Part shown: in pieces, positions 38,062 to 47,564 of the stretch
How the letters are laid out: each line of letters starts with the position of its first letter
Numbering within the stretch: the stretch's first letter is position 1
NCBI GenBank assembly: GCA_963829585.1
Contig: CAWHJD010000029.1
Coordinates: 135,983 to 199,982 of the forward strand
Direction: 5' to 3'
Origin: Sva-07 sp963829585
GTDB taxonomy: Bacteria; Actinomycetota; Acidimicrobiia; Acidimicrobiales; Ilumatobacteraceae
Length of the DNA: 64,000 nucleotides
Notes under the pieces: model-generated
Told to the model about the DNA's origin: nothing
The model's database searches: none
What the model saw: only the letters and a program-made list of their open reading frames with translations
Position numbers and translations under genes: made by a program

Positions 38062-40554
38062 ATGGCGATCGATCCGAAGAAGTGGACGCTGAAGACCCAG
38101 GAGGCGTTCTCGGCCGCCATCGACCAGGCCAAGGAACTGTCGAACCCCGAACTGACTCCCGATCACGTGCTCGGCGCCATGATGCGCCAGGAGGGCACCA
38201 TCGTTCCCGCGGTGCTCGCCAAGCTCGGCCAGGCGCCATTGATGGTACGCAACCGTGCCGACGAGGCGATCCAGAAGCTCCCCAAGGCGTACGGCGGTGC
38301 CGAACCGCGGATGAGCAAGGAGCTGACCAACGTCGTCGAGAACGCCGAGCAGTATCGCAAGGACCTGCGCGACGACTTCCTCTCCGTCGAGCACCTCCTC
38401 CTCGCGATGAACGCCCGACTCGACGTCGGCTCCGAGGAGCTGCTCCAAGTGCTCAAGGAGGTGCGCGGGTCGCACCGCGTGACCGACCAGAGCCCCGAGG
38501 AGAAGTTCGCCGCGCTCGAGAAGTACGGCCAGGACCTCACGGCGCTGGCCGCGAGCGGCAAGATCGACCCGGTCATCGGCCGCGACGAGGAGATCCGCCG
38601 CTGCATCCAGGTGTTGTCGCGCCGCAGCAAGAACAACCCGGTACTCATCGGTGAGCCAGGCGTCGGCAAGACCGCCATCGTCGAGGGCCTGGCCTCGCGC
38701 ATCGCCGACGGTGACGTGCCGGAGGGGCTCAAGAACAAGCGGCTCATCTCGCTCGACATCGCCTCGATGCTCGCGGGCGCCAAGTACCGCGGCGAGTTCG
38801 AGGAGCGGCTCAAGGCGGTGCTGAAGGAGATCACCGACGCCGAGGGCGAGATCATCACCTTCGTCGACGAACTCCACACGATCGTCGGCGCCGGCGGCGC
38901 CGAGGGCGCGATGGACGCCGGCAACATGATCAAGCCGATGCTCGCCCGCGGCGAGCTGCGCATGATCGGCGCGACCACGCTCGACGAGTACCGCAAGCAC
39001 GTCGAGAAGGACCCGGCGCTCGAACGCCGCTTCCAGCAGGTGTACGTCGGTGAGCCGTCCGTCGAGGACACGATCGGCATCCTGCGCGGGTTGAAGGAGC
39101 GCTACGAGGTGCATCACGGTGTGCGCATCCAGGACTCCGCGCTGGTGAGCGCGGCCGTGCTCTCCGACCGCTACATCACGAGTCGGTTCCTGCCCGACAA
39201 GGCCATCGATCTCATGGACGAGGCCGCCTCGAAGCTGCGCATCGAGATCGACTCGCTGCCCACGGAGATCGACGTCGTCCAACGCCGCATCTTCCAGCTC
39301 GAGATCGAACAGCTGGCGCTCGAGAAGGAGACCGACGTGGCCTCCAAGGAGCGGCTCGAAGCACTCCACGACGAGCTCGCGGAACTCAACGTGAGCGTCA
39401 CGGAGATGAAGCAGCGGTGGGAGCAGGAGAAGCAGGCGATCGACGCGATCCGCTCGCTCAAGGAAGAGCTCGAGGGGTTGCGGACGCAGGTCGAGCGCGA
39501 GACCGACCTCGCCGCAGCAGCCGAGATCCGCTACGGGCGCATTCCGGAACTCGAACGTCGCATCGAGGACGCCACCGCGCACCTCGCGGCGATCCAGGAG
39601 ACCGGAGCGATGCTCAAGGAGGAGGTCGACGCCGAGGACATCGCCGAGGTCGTCGCCAAGGCCACGGGCATCCCGCTCAACCGGCTGATGGAATCGGAGA
39701 CGTCCAAGCTGGTGCACCTCGAGGAGTTGCTCCACGAACGGGTCATCGGCCAGGACAACGCGGTCGTCGCGGTCGCCAATGCGATCCGCCGGAGCCGCGC
39801 CGGGCTGTCCGATCCCAACCGGCCGATCGGGTCGTTCATGTTCCTCGGCCCGACCGGTGTCGGCAAGACCGAACTCGCACGGGCGCTCGCCGAGTTCCTC
39901 TTCGACGACGAAAAGGCGATGGTGCGCATCGACATGGGCGAGTACATGGAGAAGTTCTCCGTGTCCCGGCTCATCGGAGCGCCCCCCGGCTACGTCGGCT
40001 ACGACGAGGGCGGCCAGCTCACCGAAGCGGTGCGGCGCCGTCCGTACTCGGTCGTGCTCCTCGACGAGATCGAGAAGGCGCACCCCGACGTGTTCAACAC
40101 GCTGCTGCAGCTGCTCGACGACGGCCGCCTCACCGACGGTCAGGGCCGCACGGTCGACTTCACCAACGTGGTGTTGATCATGACGTCGAACCTGCCCGGT
40201 GAGCCGAGCGACTTCTTCAAGCCCGAGTTCATCAACCGCGTCGACGACATCATCCGTTTCCGGGCGCTGACCGAAACCGACCTGCTGCGCATCGTGCGCA
40301 TCCAGGTGGAGCTGGTCCGCAAGCGTCTCGCCGATCGTCGGATCGCCCTCGACATCGACGAGGGCGCCCTCGAGCAGCTCGCTCGCGAGGGGTTCGACCC
40401 GGCGTTCGGCGCCCGTCCGCTCAAGCGGGTCATCCAGCGCGAGATCGGCGACAAGGCGTCGCTGCTCATCCTCGACGGTTCGGTGTCCGACGGCGGCACC
40501 ATCCAGGTCCGCGCCGGCACCCCCGACGAGGGTCTCAGCGTCACCGCCTCATGA
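38062..40554 (+). CDS. clpB: ATP-dependent disaggregase ClpB
   Basis: An 830-residue Hsp100. The N-domain (EAFSAAIDQAKELSNPELTPDH) precedes NBD1 with Walker A GEPGVGKTAIVEG and Walker B EIITFVDELHT, the coiled-coil M-domain (about 395-530), and NBD2 with Walker A GPTGVGKTELARAL, AMVRIDMGEYME and VLLDEIEKAHPDVFN. It dissolves aggregates with DnaK. It is slightly shorter than most homologues because the loop after MTSNL (residues before FFKPEFINRVDD) is about 9 residues shorter than in mycobacteria. I chose ATG 38062 with GGGAGAGGAA upstream over the GTG at 38047. Confidence 0.97.
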   Translation: MAIDPKKWTLKTQEAFSAAIDQAKELSNPELTPDHVLGAMMRQEGTIVPAVLAKLGQAPLMVRNRADEAIQKLPKAYGGAEPRMSKELTNVVENAEQYRKDLRDDFLSVEHLLLAMNARLDVGSEELLQVLKEVRGSHRVTDQSPEEKFAALEKYGQDLTALAASGKIDPVIGRDEEIRRCIQVLSRRSKNNPVLIGEPGVGKTAIVEGLASRIADGDVPEGLKNKRLISLDIASMLAGAKYRGEFEERLKAVLKEITDAEGEIITFVDELHTIVGAGGAEGAMDAGNMIKPMLARGELRMIGATTLDEYRKHVEKDPALERRFQQVYVGEPSVEDTIGILRGLKERYEVHHGVRIQDSALVSAAVLSDRYITSRFLPDKAIDLMDEAASKLRIEIDSLPTEIDVVQRRIFQLEIEQLALEKETDVASKERLEALHDELAELNVSVTEMKQRWEQEKQAIDAIRSLKEELEGLRTQVERETDLAAAAEIRYGRIPELERRIEDATAHLAAIQETGAMLKEEVDAEDIAEVVAKATGIPLNRLMESETSKLVHLEELLHERVIGQDNAVVAVANAIRRSRAGLSDPNRPIGSFMFLGPTGVGKTELARALAEFLFDDEKAMVRIDMGEYMEKFSVSRLIGAPPGYVGYDEGGQLTEAVRRRPYSVVLLDEIEKAHPDVFNTLLQLLDDGRLTDGQGRTVDFTNVVLIMTSNLPGEPSDFFKPEFINRVDDIIRFRALTETDLLRIVRIQVELVRKRLADRRIALDIDEGALEQLAREGFDPAFGARPLKRVIQREIGDKASLLILDGSVSDGGTIQVRAGTPDEGLSVTAS

Positions 40555-40571
40555 ATTCCCGTGTCACCTGC

Positions 40572-40593
40572 CGGGGTCAGACCCCGATCGCGA
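40572..40593. repeat. palindrome between clpB and the sensor kinase, copy of the grpE-dnaJ repeat
   Basis: CGGGGTC-a-GACCCCG (40572-40586) plus the following seven bases is the inverted copy of the arm and loop of the hairpin at 13870-13904. It lies in the convergent gap and includes the stop codon of the sensor kinase. It probably helps terminate both genes. Confidence 0.6.
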
Positions 40594-41560
40594 TGGGCGT
40601 AACGGGGACGAAGGTGAGGCGGAACGTGGGCGGGCTGAGTTCGATCAGCTCGAGGCGGCCGCCGTCGGACTCCGCGAGGCGTCGGGCGAGCGGCAGGCCG
40701 CGGCCGTGCGCGGCCCGGTGGTCAGCGGGACGGTCGAACAGCGTGGCCGCGCGCTCGCGTGGGATTCCCGGGCCTTCGTCCTCGATCGTGACATTGTCGT
40801 CCTGCACGAGGATGGCCACGGTGCCGCGCCCGTGGCGCAGCGCGTTGTCGAGCACGATCCCGATCACCTGACCGACGAGACCCGGGGTGGCGATCACGTG
40901 GTTCACGCGGCCGGTCGTGACCACCACCTGGCGGCGCTTCTCGGCGAAACGGTGTTGCCAGTCGGCCACTTGATGATCCACGAGCGTCGTCAGGTCCAGT
41001 TCGGTGCGCTCCTTCGTCGATCCGGTCCGCGCCACCGTGAGCAGATCGTCGAGTGTCAGGCTCAACTCGTGGGTCTGTGTCAGCGCAGCTGCCGCCTCGG
41101 CGGCAACCTCGGGGTCGTGGTCGCGTTCCAACAGTTCGAGTCGCATGGCGATGCCCGTCAGTCCGGTGCGCAGCTGGTGTGTGGCGTCGGCGGTGAATCC
41201 GCGTTCCGATTCGAGTATGCGATCGACGCGGTTGGCGCTCAGGCGAAGCGCACGTGAGATGTCGTCGATCTCGCTGATCCCCGACGGCGGCGGGGCGGCC
41301 GCGCTGAAGTCGCCATCGCCCACACGTGCGGCGCTGCGCGCGAGTCGTTCGAGCGGCCGTGCGAGTTGACGGGCCTGCACGCCGGCGAGCAGTGCGGCCG
41401 ATGCAATGGCAGCCACCGCGATGACGGTGAGTCGTCCCAACACGTCGGCCGGGAGTTCGCCCTCCTCGGCATCGCGTACGACGAGCAGCACGGGCAGGAG
41501 CAGGACCAGGATGACCACCACGACCACGGCGATGGTCGAGAGCACCAAGCGGCGGCGCAC
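40577..41560 (-). CDS. two-component sensor histidine kinase
   Basis: A 327-residue membrane kinase. Two N-terminal membrane segments (VLSTIAVVVVVILVLLLPVLLVV and VIAVAAIASAALLAGV) flank a very short external loop. A HAMP domain (QLARPLERLARSAARVGDGD) follows, then the H-box FTADATHQLRTGLTGI with the phospho-accepting His, N-box GIVLDNALRHG, G1 EDEGPGIP and G2 HGRGLPLARRLAES. It probably senses a membrane signal, since there is little external domain. The start is probably GTG 41560, 5 bp after the response regulator stop. The longer open frame is shadow. Confidence 0.88.
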   Translation of the reverse strand: MRRRLVLSTIAVVVVVILVLLLPVLLVVRDAEEGELPADVLGRLTVIAVAAIASAALLAGVQARQLARPLERLARSAARVGDGDFSAAAPPPSGISEIDDISRALRLSANRVDRILESERGFTADATHQLRTGLTGIAMRLELLERDHDPEVAAEAAAALTQTHELSLTLDDLLTVARTGSTKERTELDLTTLVDHQVADWQHRFAEKRRQVVVTTGRVNHVIATPGLVGQVIGIVLDNALRHGRGTVAILVQDDNVTIEDEGPGIPRERAATLFDRPADHRAAHGRGLPLARRLAESDGGRLELIELSPPTFRLTFVPVTPIAIGV

Positions 41561-41565
41561 GACGG

Positions 41566-42318
41566 TCAGCCTCCGGTCGGGTCGAAGCGGAAACCGACAC
41601 CGCGTACGGTGACGATCTTCGACGGCGGGTCGGTGTCGTCGAGGATCTTGCGGCGCAGTGTCGAGGTGTGGGTGTCGAGGGTGCGTGTGGAACCCCACCA
41701 GTTCTCGTCCCACACCTGGCTCATGATCTCTTCGCGTTTGAGCGTGACGCCGGGTCGGCGCATCAGGAGCTCGAGCAGGTCGAACTCCTTGGTGGTGAGT
41801 TCCACTTCGCGTCGTCCGTCGTCGCCCTCGACGAAGCATCGGCGCGCCTCGGTGTCGAGTTCGATGCCGGCACCGTTGAGGTGCCCGCTCGTGCCGGCCG
41901 GTGAGTGTTCGACCAGGCGCAGTCGGGCGCGGATCCGCGCCACGAGTTCGGCGAGTCGGAACGGTTTGGCGACGTAGTCGTCGGCGCCGGCGTTGAGACC
42001 GACGATGACGTCCATCTCCTCGGCGCGGGCCGTGAGCATGATGATCGGAAGGCCGGGATGGTCGGAGCGCAGTTTGCGGCAGACGTCGAGGCCGTCGATG
42101 TCGGGCAGTGTGAGATCCAGCAGGACGAGGTCGGGGAAGTGGTCGCCGACCGATTCGAGCGCAGCGAGTCCGGCCGCGACGTGCGCGACCTGGAAGCCCT
42201 CGGAGCGCAGGACTCGGATCAGCGGCTCGCTGATGCGGTCGTCGTCCTCCACGAGCAGCACGGCCGTCGCGGCGGAGACCGTGGCGGTACCGCTCGGTGC
42301 GCGAAGACCCGATTCCAT
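41566..42318 (-). CDS. OmpR/PhoB-type response regulator
   Basis: A 250-residue regulator partnered with the kinase just downstream. The receiver domain has VLLVEDDDRI (acidic pocket), the phospho-acceptor Asp in LVLLDLTLPDIDG, the LTARAEEMD Thr region and the DDYVAKPF Lys. The C-terminal winged helix includes LTTKEFDLLELLMRRPG and TVRGVGFRFD. The N-terminal 20 residues are variable, so a later start is possible. It is divergent from the MFS exporter gene, although nothing shows that it controls it. Confidence 0.9.
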   Translation of the reverse strand: MESGLRAPSGTATVSAATAVLLVEDDDRISEPLIRVLRSEGFQVAHVAAGLAALESVGDHFPDLVLLDLTLPDIDGLDVCRKLRSDHPGLPIIMLTARAEEMDVIVGLNAGADDYVAKPFRLAELVARIRARLRLVEHSPAGTSGHLNGAGIELDTEARRCFVEGDDGRREVELTTKEFDLLELLMRRPGVTLKREEIMSQVWDENWWGSTRTLDTHTSTLRRKILDDTDPPSKIVTVRGVGFRFDPTGG

Positions 42319-42397
42319 CGCCTTGTCATCGGCCGCGAGTTGCCCGGGCTTGAGGTGGGAGCGAGGCGGGCCCGAGGAGAGCGGCTTCCGACGTGAT

Positions 42398-42415
42398 TAC
42401 AATACTGGTCCGTAT
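42398..42415 (+). promoter_or_regulatory. -10 element and TetR-type operator for the MFS gene
   Basis: TACAAT (42398-42403) is a good -10 hexamer. It overlaps the palindrome ATACTGGTCCGTAT (42402-42415), the ATAC-N6-GTAT type bound by many TetR-family repressors. A TetR gene is the second gene of this operon, so autorepression is likely. No convincing -35 is visible. Confidence 0.45.
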
Positions 42416-42440
42416 CGTATCGAAACCGGAGATGACCACG

Positions 42441-44066
42441 ATGACGAGTGAAACCACGAGCCGATCACGGCACGACCATGACGACGCCATCGACCCGGCG
42501 GTGCACGAGCGCCGCTGGATGATCCTGGGCGTGCTCTGCATGAGTCTCCTGATCATCGTGATGGACAACACGATCCTCAATGTCGCCATCCCGTCGCTGA
42601 TCGTCGATCTCGGTGCCACGAACAGCCAGATCCAGTGGATCGTCGACGCCTACGTCCTCGTGTTCGCCGGCCTGCTGCTCACCACCGGCAGCCTCTCCGA
42701 CCGCTACGGCCGCAAGGGTGCGCTGCAGCTCGGCATCGTGTTGTTCGGCATCGGTTCGGCTGCCGCCGCGATGTCGACGACGGCCGAGGGGCTGATCGCG
42801 ACCCGTGCCTTCATGGGCATCGGCGGTGCCCTGATCATGCCGGCCACGCTGTCGATCCTCACCAACGTGTTCCGCGACCCACGTGAGCGCGGCCGGGCCA
42901 TCGCCATCTGGGCCGGCTTCTCCGGGCTGGCTGTCGCCCTCGGGCCGATCACCGGGGGACTCCTGCTCGAGCACTTCTCCTGGCAGTCCGTCTTCTGGGT
43001 GAACATCCCGATCGGCATCACGGCGCTGGTCCTGGGAGCCTTCCTGATCCCGACGTCACGCGATCCCGCCCACGGCAGGATCGACCCCCTCGGCGCGGTG
43101 CTGTCGTTCTTCGGTCTCGCGTCGCTGCTGTTCGCCATCATCGAGGGACCGTCGAAGGGGTGGAGCGACCCCGTGGTGGTCGGCGCCTTCGTGATCGCTG
43201 CAGTACTGCTCACCGCGTTCCTGCTGTGGGAACGACACACGACGCACCCGATGCTCGATCTCACCGTGTTCCGCAACGCCCGGTTCAGCGCCGGCAGCGG
43301 AACGATCACGCTCGTCTTCTTCGCCATGTTCGGTTCGCTGCTGTTGATGACGCAGTACTGGCAGCTCGTGCACGGATACTCCCCGCTGGAGGCAGGCATC
43401 CGCTTGCTGCCGTATGCGATGACGATGATGATCGTCGCGCCGCTGTCGGCTCGCTTCGTCGAACGGCAGGGGACGAAGCGGATCGTCACGCTGGGCCTCG
43501 TCCTCGTGGCGACCGGACTCACGCTGCTGTCGACGATCGCCTCCGATTCGCCCTACCCGCTCGTGATCTCCTACTTCGTCGTCATGGCCGCGGGCATGGG
43601 CATGACGATGGCCCCGGCGACCGAGTCGGTCATGGGATCGCTGCCGCGGGCCAAGGCCGGCGTCGGTTCGGCGATCAACGACACCACCCGCCAGGTCGGC
43701 GGGGCGCTCGGCGTCGCCGTGATCGGCAGCATCGTCACGAGTGTCTACTCGCAACGCATCTTCGACCTCGCCGGCGTGTTCGGCCTGGCCGGCCCGCAGG
43801 AGGCGATCGCGGCGTCGTCGCTCGGCGGCGCCCAACAGGTCGCAGCATCACTCGGAGGACAGGCCGACGCTTTCGTGCAGGCCGCCAACGACAGCTTCGT
43901 CGACGCGATGTCGGCCGGTCTGCGTGTCGCGGCGGTCGTGATCGTGTTCGCCGCCCTCACGGCTTGGAGATTCCTGCCCGCGCACGCCACGTCGCCGCCC
44001 GACAACCTCGCCAGTGATCCGACCGTCGGACAGAATGCCGATCAGGCGCCGGTCGTCGGGAACTGA
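42441..44066 (+). CDS. MFS drug exporter, DHA2 (EmrB/QacA) family
   Basis: A 541-residue, 14-helix major facilitator. The N-terminal MDNTILNVAIPSLIVDLG and LSDRYGRKGALQLG loops and the motif-C-like AGFSGLAVALGPITGGLL are typical of proton-driven multidrug exporters. It acts in the inner membrane, and the exported compound is unknown. A TetR gene follows with only one base between stop and start. Starts at 42432 and 42441 are both possible; 42441 has GGAG 9 bases upstream, whereas the first ATG touches that site. Confidence 0.9.
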   Translation: MTSETTSRSRHDHDDAIDPAVHERRWMILGVLCMSLLIIVMDNTILNVAIPSLIVDLGATNSQIQWIVDAYVLVFAGLLLTTGSLSDRYGRKGALQLGIVLFGIGSAAAAMSTTAEGLIATRAFMGIGGALIMPATLSILTNVFRDPRERGRAIAIWAGFSGLAVALGPITGGLLLEHFSWQSVFWVNIPIGITALVLGAFLIPTSRDPAHGRIDPLGAVLSFFGLASLLFAIIEGPSKGWSDPVVVGAFVIAAVLLTAFLLWERHTTHPMLDLTVFRNARFSAGSGTITLVFFAMFGSLLLMTQYWQLVHGYSPLEAGIRLLPYAMTMMIVAPLSARFVERQGTKRIVTLGLVLVATGLTLLSTIASDSPYPLVISYFVVMAAGMGMTMAPATESVMGSLPRAKAGVGSAINDTTRQVGGALGVAVIGSIVTSVYSQRIFDLAGVFGLAGPQEAIAASSLGGAQQVAASLGGQADAFVQAANDSFVDAMSAGLRVAAVVIVFAALTAWRFLPAHATSPPDNLASDPTVGQNADQAPVVGN

Positions 44067-44067
44067 C

Positions 44068-44682
44068 GTGACCGCTTCCATCACGCGCCGTCCCGGCCGG
44101 CCCCGGTCGGCCGGAGTCGACGAAGCACTGCTCGAGGCCACACTGCAGCTGGCCGGCGAGGTGGGCATCCACGGGATGTCGATGGACGACCTCGCGCAGC
44201 GCGCCGGTGTGTCGAAGGCGACGATCTACCGTCGCTGGCCGTCGAAGGAAGCGCTGGTGCTCGATTCGCTCGCCCATGCCATTCGACCGTTCGATCTCGT
44301 CGACACCGGCTCGGTGCGTGGCGATCTCGACAGCTACCTCCGTGAACTCGGTCGCCGCATGCAGACGGGCCGCACGAGCGATGTGCTGCCCGACCTGATC
44401 TCTGCGTCCGCGCGCGACGCGGCGCTGCGCGAATCACTCGACGAGTGGGTGCTCCATCGTCGCCAACCCTTGAACACGATCCTCGGCCGGGCGGTCCAGC
44501 GCGGCGAGTTGGCCGCCGAGGCCGACCTCGACATCATCGTCGACGCGCTGCTCGGCGCCTTCGTGTATCGCCGCCTGCTGAGCCACGCCCCGCTCGACGA
44601 TGCGTTCGTCACGCGGTTGTTGGACACCGTGATGCCGTCGATCCGAGCGGTGGCGGTGCCGTCGGGTCGAGACGATGAGTGA
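44068..44682 (+). CDS. TetR-family transcriptional regulator
   Basis: A 204-residue repressor. The N-terminal helix-turn-helix (MSMDDLAQRAGVSKATIYRRW) is followed by a ligand-binding helical domain of the TetR C-11-like type. It starts with GTG one base after the MFS stop, so it is co-translated and very likely controls the exporter through the ATAC-N6-GTAT site upstream of the operon. Confidence 0.9.
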   Translation: MTASITRRPGRPRSAGVDEALLEATLQLAGEVGIHGMSMDDLAQRAGVSKATIYRRWPSKEALVLDSLAHAIRPFDLVDTGSVRGDLDSYLRELGRRMQTGRTSDVLPDLISASARDAALRESLDEWVLHRRQPLNTILGRAVQRGELAAEADLDIIVDALLGAFVYRRLLSHAPLDDAFVTRLLDTVMPSIRAVAVPSGRDDE

Positions 44683-44750
44683 CGAGTTCCCCACCTCGAT
44701 CGGCCGTCTCGGCCTGGTCGCCCTCGACTGCATCCTCGCCCCCTGACCAG

Positions 44751-44812
44751 CCCGAAAAATGCCGCTGGGTGCGCGCTGAGCGCGCACCTGGAGGAGAATT
44801 TCGGAGTGTGGG
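44751..44812. terminator. hairpin element between convergent genes, second copy of the CCGAAATT repeat family
   Basis: A perfect repeat (GGTGCGCGCT g AGCGCGCACC) is flanked by CCCGAAAAA and GGAGGAGAATTTCGG. The right half matches the element at 10789-10843 almost exactly. It lies 6 bp before the HisD-paralogue stop and about 70 bp after the TetR stop, and is a likely bidirectional terminator. Confidence 0.6.
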
Positions 44813-44817
44813 GCGGG

Positions 44818-46132
44818 TCAGGACTGACGGAGTCGCAGGGCGTCGCCGTGGGCGGGGAAGCCCTCGTGATCGGCGAGCGCGATGACCGAAGGGGTCATGC
44901 GAGCCAGCGCCGCAGCGTCGGCACGGGCGATCGCCGTGCGCTTGAGGAACGTGTCGGCGGTGATGCCCGAGGAGACGTGGGCGAAACCCGACGTCGGCAG
45001 TGACGCCGGGCATCCGATGACGAAGTTGGCGGCGCTGAAGGGGGTGTGCTGACCGACGAGGATCTCGCCGGCGTTGACCAGCCCCGCGACGACCTCGTCG
45101 ACGTGCTCGGCGGCCACGGCGACCTGCAGGTGCTCGGGCGCGAACTCGTTGGCGATGCGCGACGGCGACGTCGATCGAGTCGACGAGCACGCAGCCTCCG
45201 TTCGGGCCGAGCGACGACCGAGCCGCGGCGGCGCGCACCTCGGGCAGCCCGGCGAGCTGCCGTTCGAGTTCGGCGTCGACGGCATCCGCGAGTGAGGTCG
45301 ACGGGGTCAGGAGCACGACGGTGCTGTCCGTGCCGTGTTCGGCCTCGATGAGCAGGTCGGCGGCGAGCAGCTCCGGGTCGGCGGAGTCGTCGGCGATGAC
45401 GAGGCTCTCGGTGGGGCCGAGGAGCATCATGGTGGCAACACCGTGGCGCTGCATCTCGACCTGGGCGATCGTGACCGCCGGCGAGCCGGGGCCGACGATC
45501 TTGCGGACCTTCGGGATCGTGCCGGTGCCGAAGCCGAGCGCGGCGATCCCGGCCGGTCCGTTGACGCGGAACACATCGCGGATCCCGAGCTTGCGGCACA
45601 CCACCAGTACCGCGGGATCGACCTCACCGGAGCCGCCGGGAACGGGTGGTACGACCAGGGCGATCGATCCCACACCGGCGACGACGGCCGGCACGGCGAG
45701 CTGGTACGCGACGCTCGGGTAACTGGCCTTGCCCGACGGCGTGAACAACCCGGCGGACGTGATCGGGGTGATCTTCTCGCCGACGGTCAGTCCCGGCTCG
45801 CTCTCGATCGACCAGTCACGTGCCCGCTCCATCTGCGCTTCGTTGAACGCCCGCAGGTGGGCGATCGCATCGTCGATCGCGGCGTCGACATCGGAGCGGA
45901 CCGCGGCCCGCTCGAACTCTTCGGCGCTGACGCGCAGACCGTCCGGCTCGATCTCGATGCCGTCGAACCTGGCCAGTGCCTCGCACACGGCGATGTCGCC
46001 GCGATCGCGCACATCGTCGATCAACGCCCCGATGGATCGGCGCAGTTCGGGGTCGAAGATCTCGTCGATGCCGCGACGCATCAAGGCATCGCGGGCCGCG
46101 ACGTCCATGTCGTTCCAGACCTGTCTGCGCAT
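44818..46132 (-). CDS. histidinol dehydrogenase paralogue, one frameshift
   Basis: The reconstructed product is about 437 residues with the HisD fold. Visible are NGPAGIAALGFGTGTIP, KIVGPGSPAVT, LGPTESLVIADD, NEFAPEHL with the catalytic Glu-His pair, SLPTSGFAHVSSGITADTF and a C-terminal zinc-ligand-like PAHGDA. Two zinc-ligand positions of true HisD differ: Gln in QAEH is Glu (EAEH), and Asp in SAGDY is Asn (SAANF). No other his gene is nearby. It may oxidise another amino alcohol or diol. The frame breaks near 45165. The start is ATG 46132. Confidence 0.75.
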
Positions 46133-46278
46133 CACGCTCACCGTCGACGCTACCCGCAGTCGACATGCGGGTCCGACTCCGGCTGTACCTGGACGGCGCG
46201 CTGGACGCTGAGGGCCGGCGAGGCGCACGGTCGGGAGTACCATCTCCACACGTTCCATCCACCACTCGGGGAGCGTGC

Positions 46279-47554
46279 ATGCCCGTCACCGTCGTCGTCG
46301 GAGCCCAATGGGGCGATGAGGGCAAAGCCAAGGTCATCGACCTGCTGTCGAAAGAGCACACCTACGTGGTGCGGTACCAGGGCGGCCACAACGCCGGACA
46401 CACCGTGGTCGTCGACGGCGAGAAGTACGCCCTGCAGCTCGTCCCGTCGGGCATCCTCTACGACCACGTGATCCCGGTGATCGCCAACGGCGTCGTCGTC
46501 GACCTGCCGACGCTGTTCAGGGAGGTCGACACGCTCGAAGCGCGTGGCATCTCGTGCGCAGAGCTGAAGGTGTCGAGCCGCGCCCACCTCATCTTCCCGT
46601 GGCACCAGGCGCACGACGCGATCGCCGAGGCGATGCGCGGCGACGACAAGATCGGCACCACGCTCAAGGGCATCGGACCGGCCTATGCCGACAAGGCCCG
46701 GCGCGTCGGGCTGCGAGTCGGTGACGTCCTGGATCCGGTCCGCTTCTCCACGCTCGTGCGCGAACGCGCCGTCGCCGAGAACACGCTCATCGAGCAGGCG
46801 GGTGGCGAGCCCCTGGACGTCGACGAGATCGTGGCCATGTTCGACGAGCTCGGTGCGCGGGTCGCGCCGTTCGTCACCGACACCGTGAGCCTGCTGCACG
46901 CGTGCACTCGAACGGGGTGCCCACGTGCTGCTCGAAGGAGCCCAGGCCACGTTCCTCGACCTCGACCACGGCACGTACCCCTACGTCACCTCGTCGAACC
47001 CCACTGCGGGTGGCGCCTGCGTCGGGACAGGAATCGGGCCACGCGACATCGATCGGATCGTCGGGATCACCAAGGCGTACACCACCCGCGTCGGCGCCGG
47101 CCCGTTCCCGACCGAGCTCCTCGACGACGACGGGGAACGCCTCATCGACATCGGCAAGGAGTACGGCACGGTCACGGGTCGTCGCCGCCGCGCCGGATGG
47201 CTCGACTGCGTGATGCTGCGCCAGGCGGTCCGGCTCAACAGCCTCAGCGAGCTGGCGCTGACCAAGCTCGACATCCTCGACGGCTTCGACACGATCGAGA
47301 TCTGCACGGGCTACCGACTCGACGGCAAGCTGCTCGACCACTATCCGGACCGCTCCGATCTGTTGGCCGACGTCGAGCCGGTCTACGAGACGCTCGCCGG
47401 ATGGGGCAGCGTTCTCAGCGACACCCGTGAGCCCGGCCAGCTCCCCGAAGCCGCCAAGCGCTTCATCGAGGTGGTCGAACGCGAGGTCGGTATCCCCGTG
47501 CGCGTCGTGGGCGTGGGCGCCGAACGCGACGACTACCTCGTCTGGACATCGTGA
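46279..47554 (+). CDS. purA: adenylosuccinate synthetase, one frameshift
   Basis: The reconstructed product is 424 residues. It condenses IMP and aspartate with GTP to adenylosuccinate. Motifs are VVVGAQWGDEGKAKVIDLLS (phosphate loop), GGHNAGHTV, GTTLKGIGPAYADK, LLEGAQATFLDLDHGTYPYVTSS, VTGRRRRAGWLD and a C-terminal GVGAERDD. The single break is an extra T at 46903, and without it the reading is continuous (LLHAALERGAHVLLEG). Because the enzyme is normally essential and conserved on both sides, a sequence error is most likely. ATG 46279 has GGGAG upstream. purB follows 10 bp later. Confidence 0.92.
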
Positions 47555-47564
47555 GGTTGTCGCG

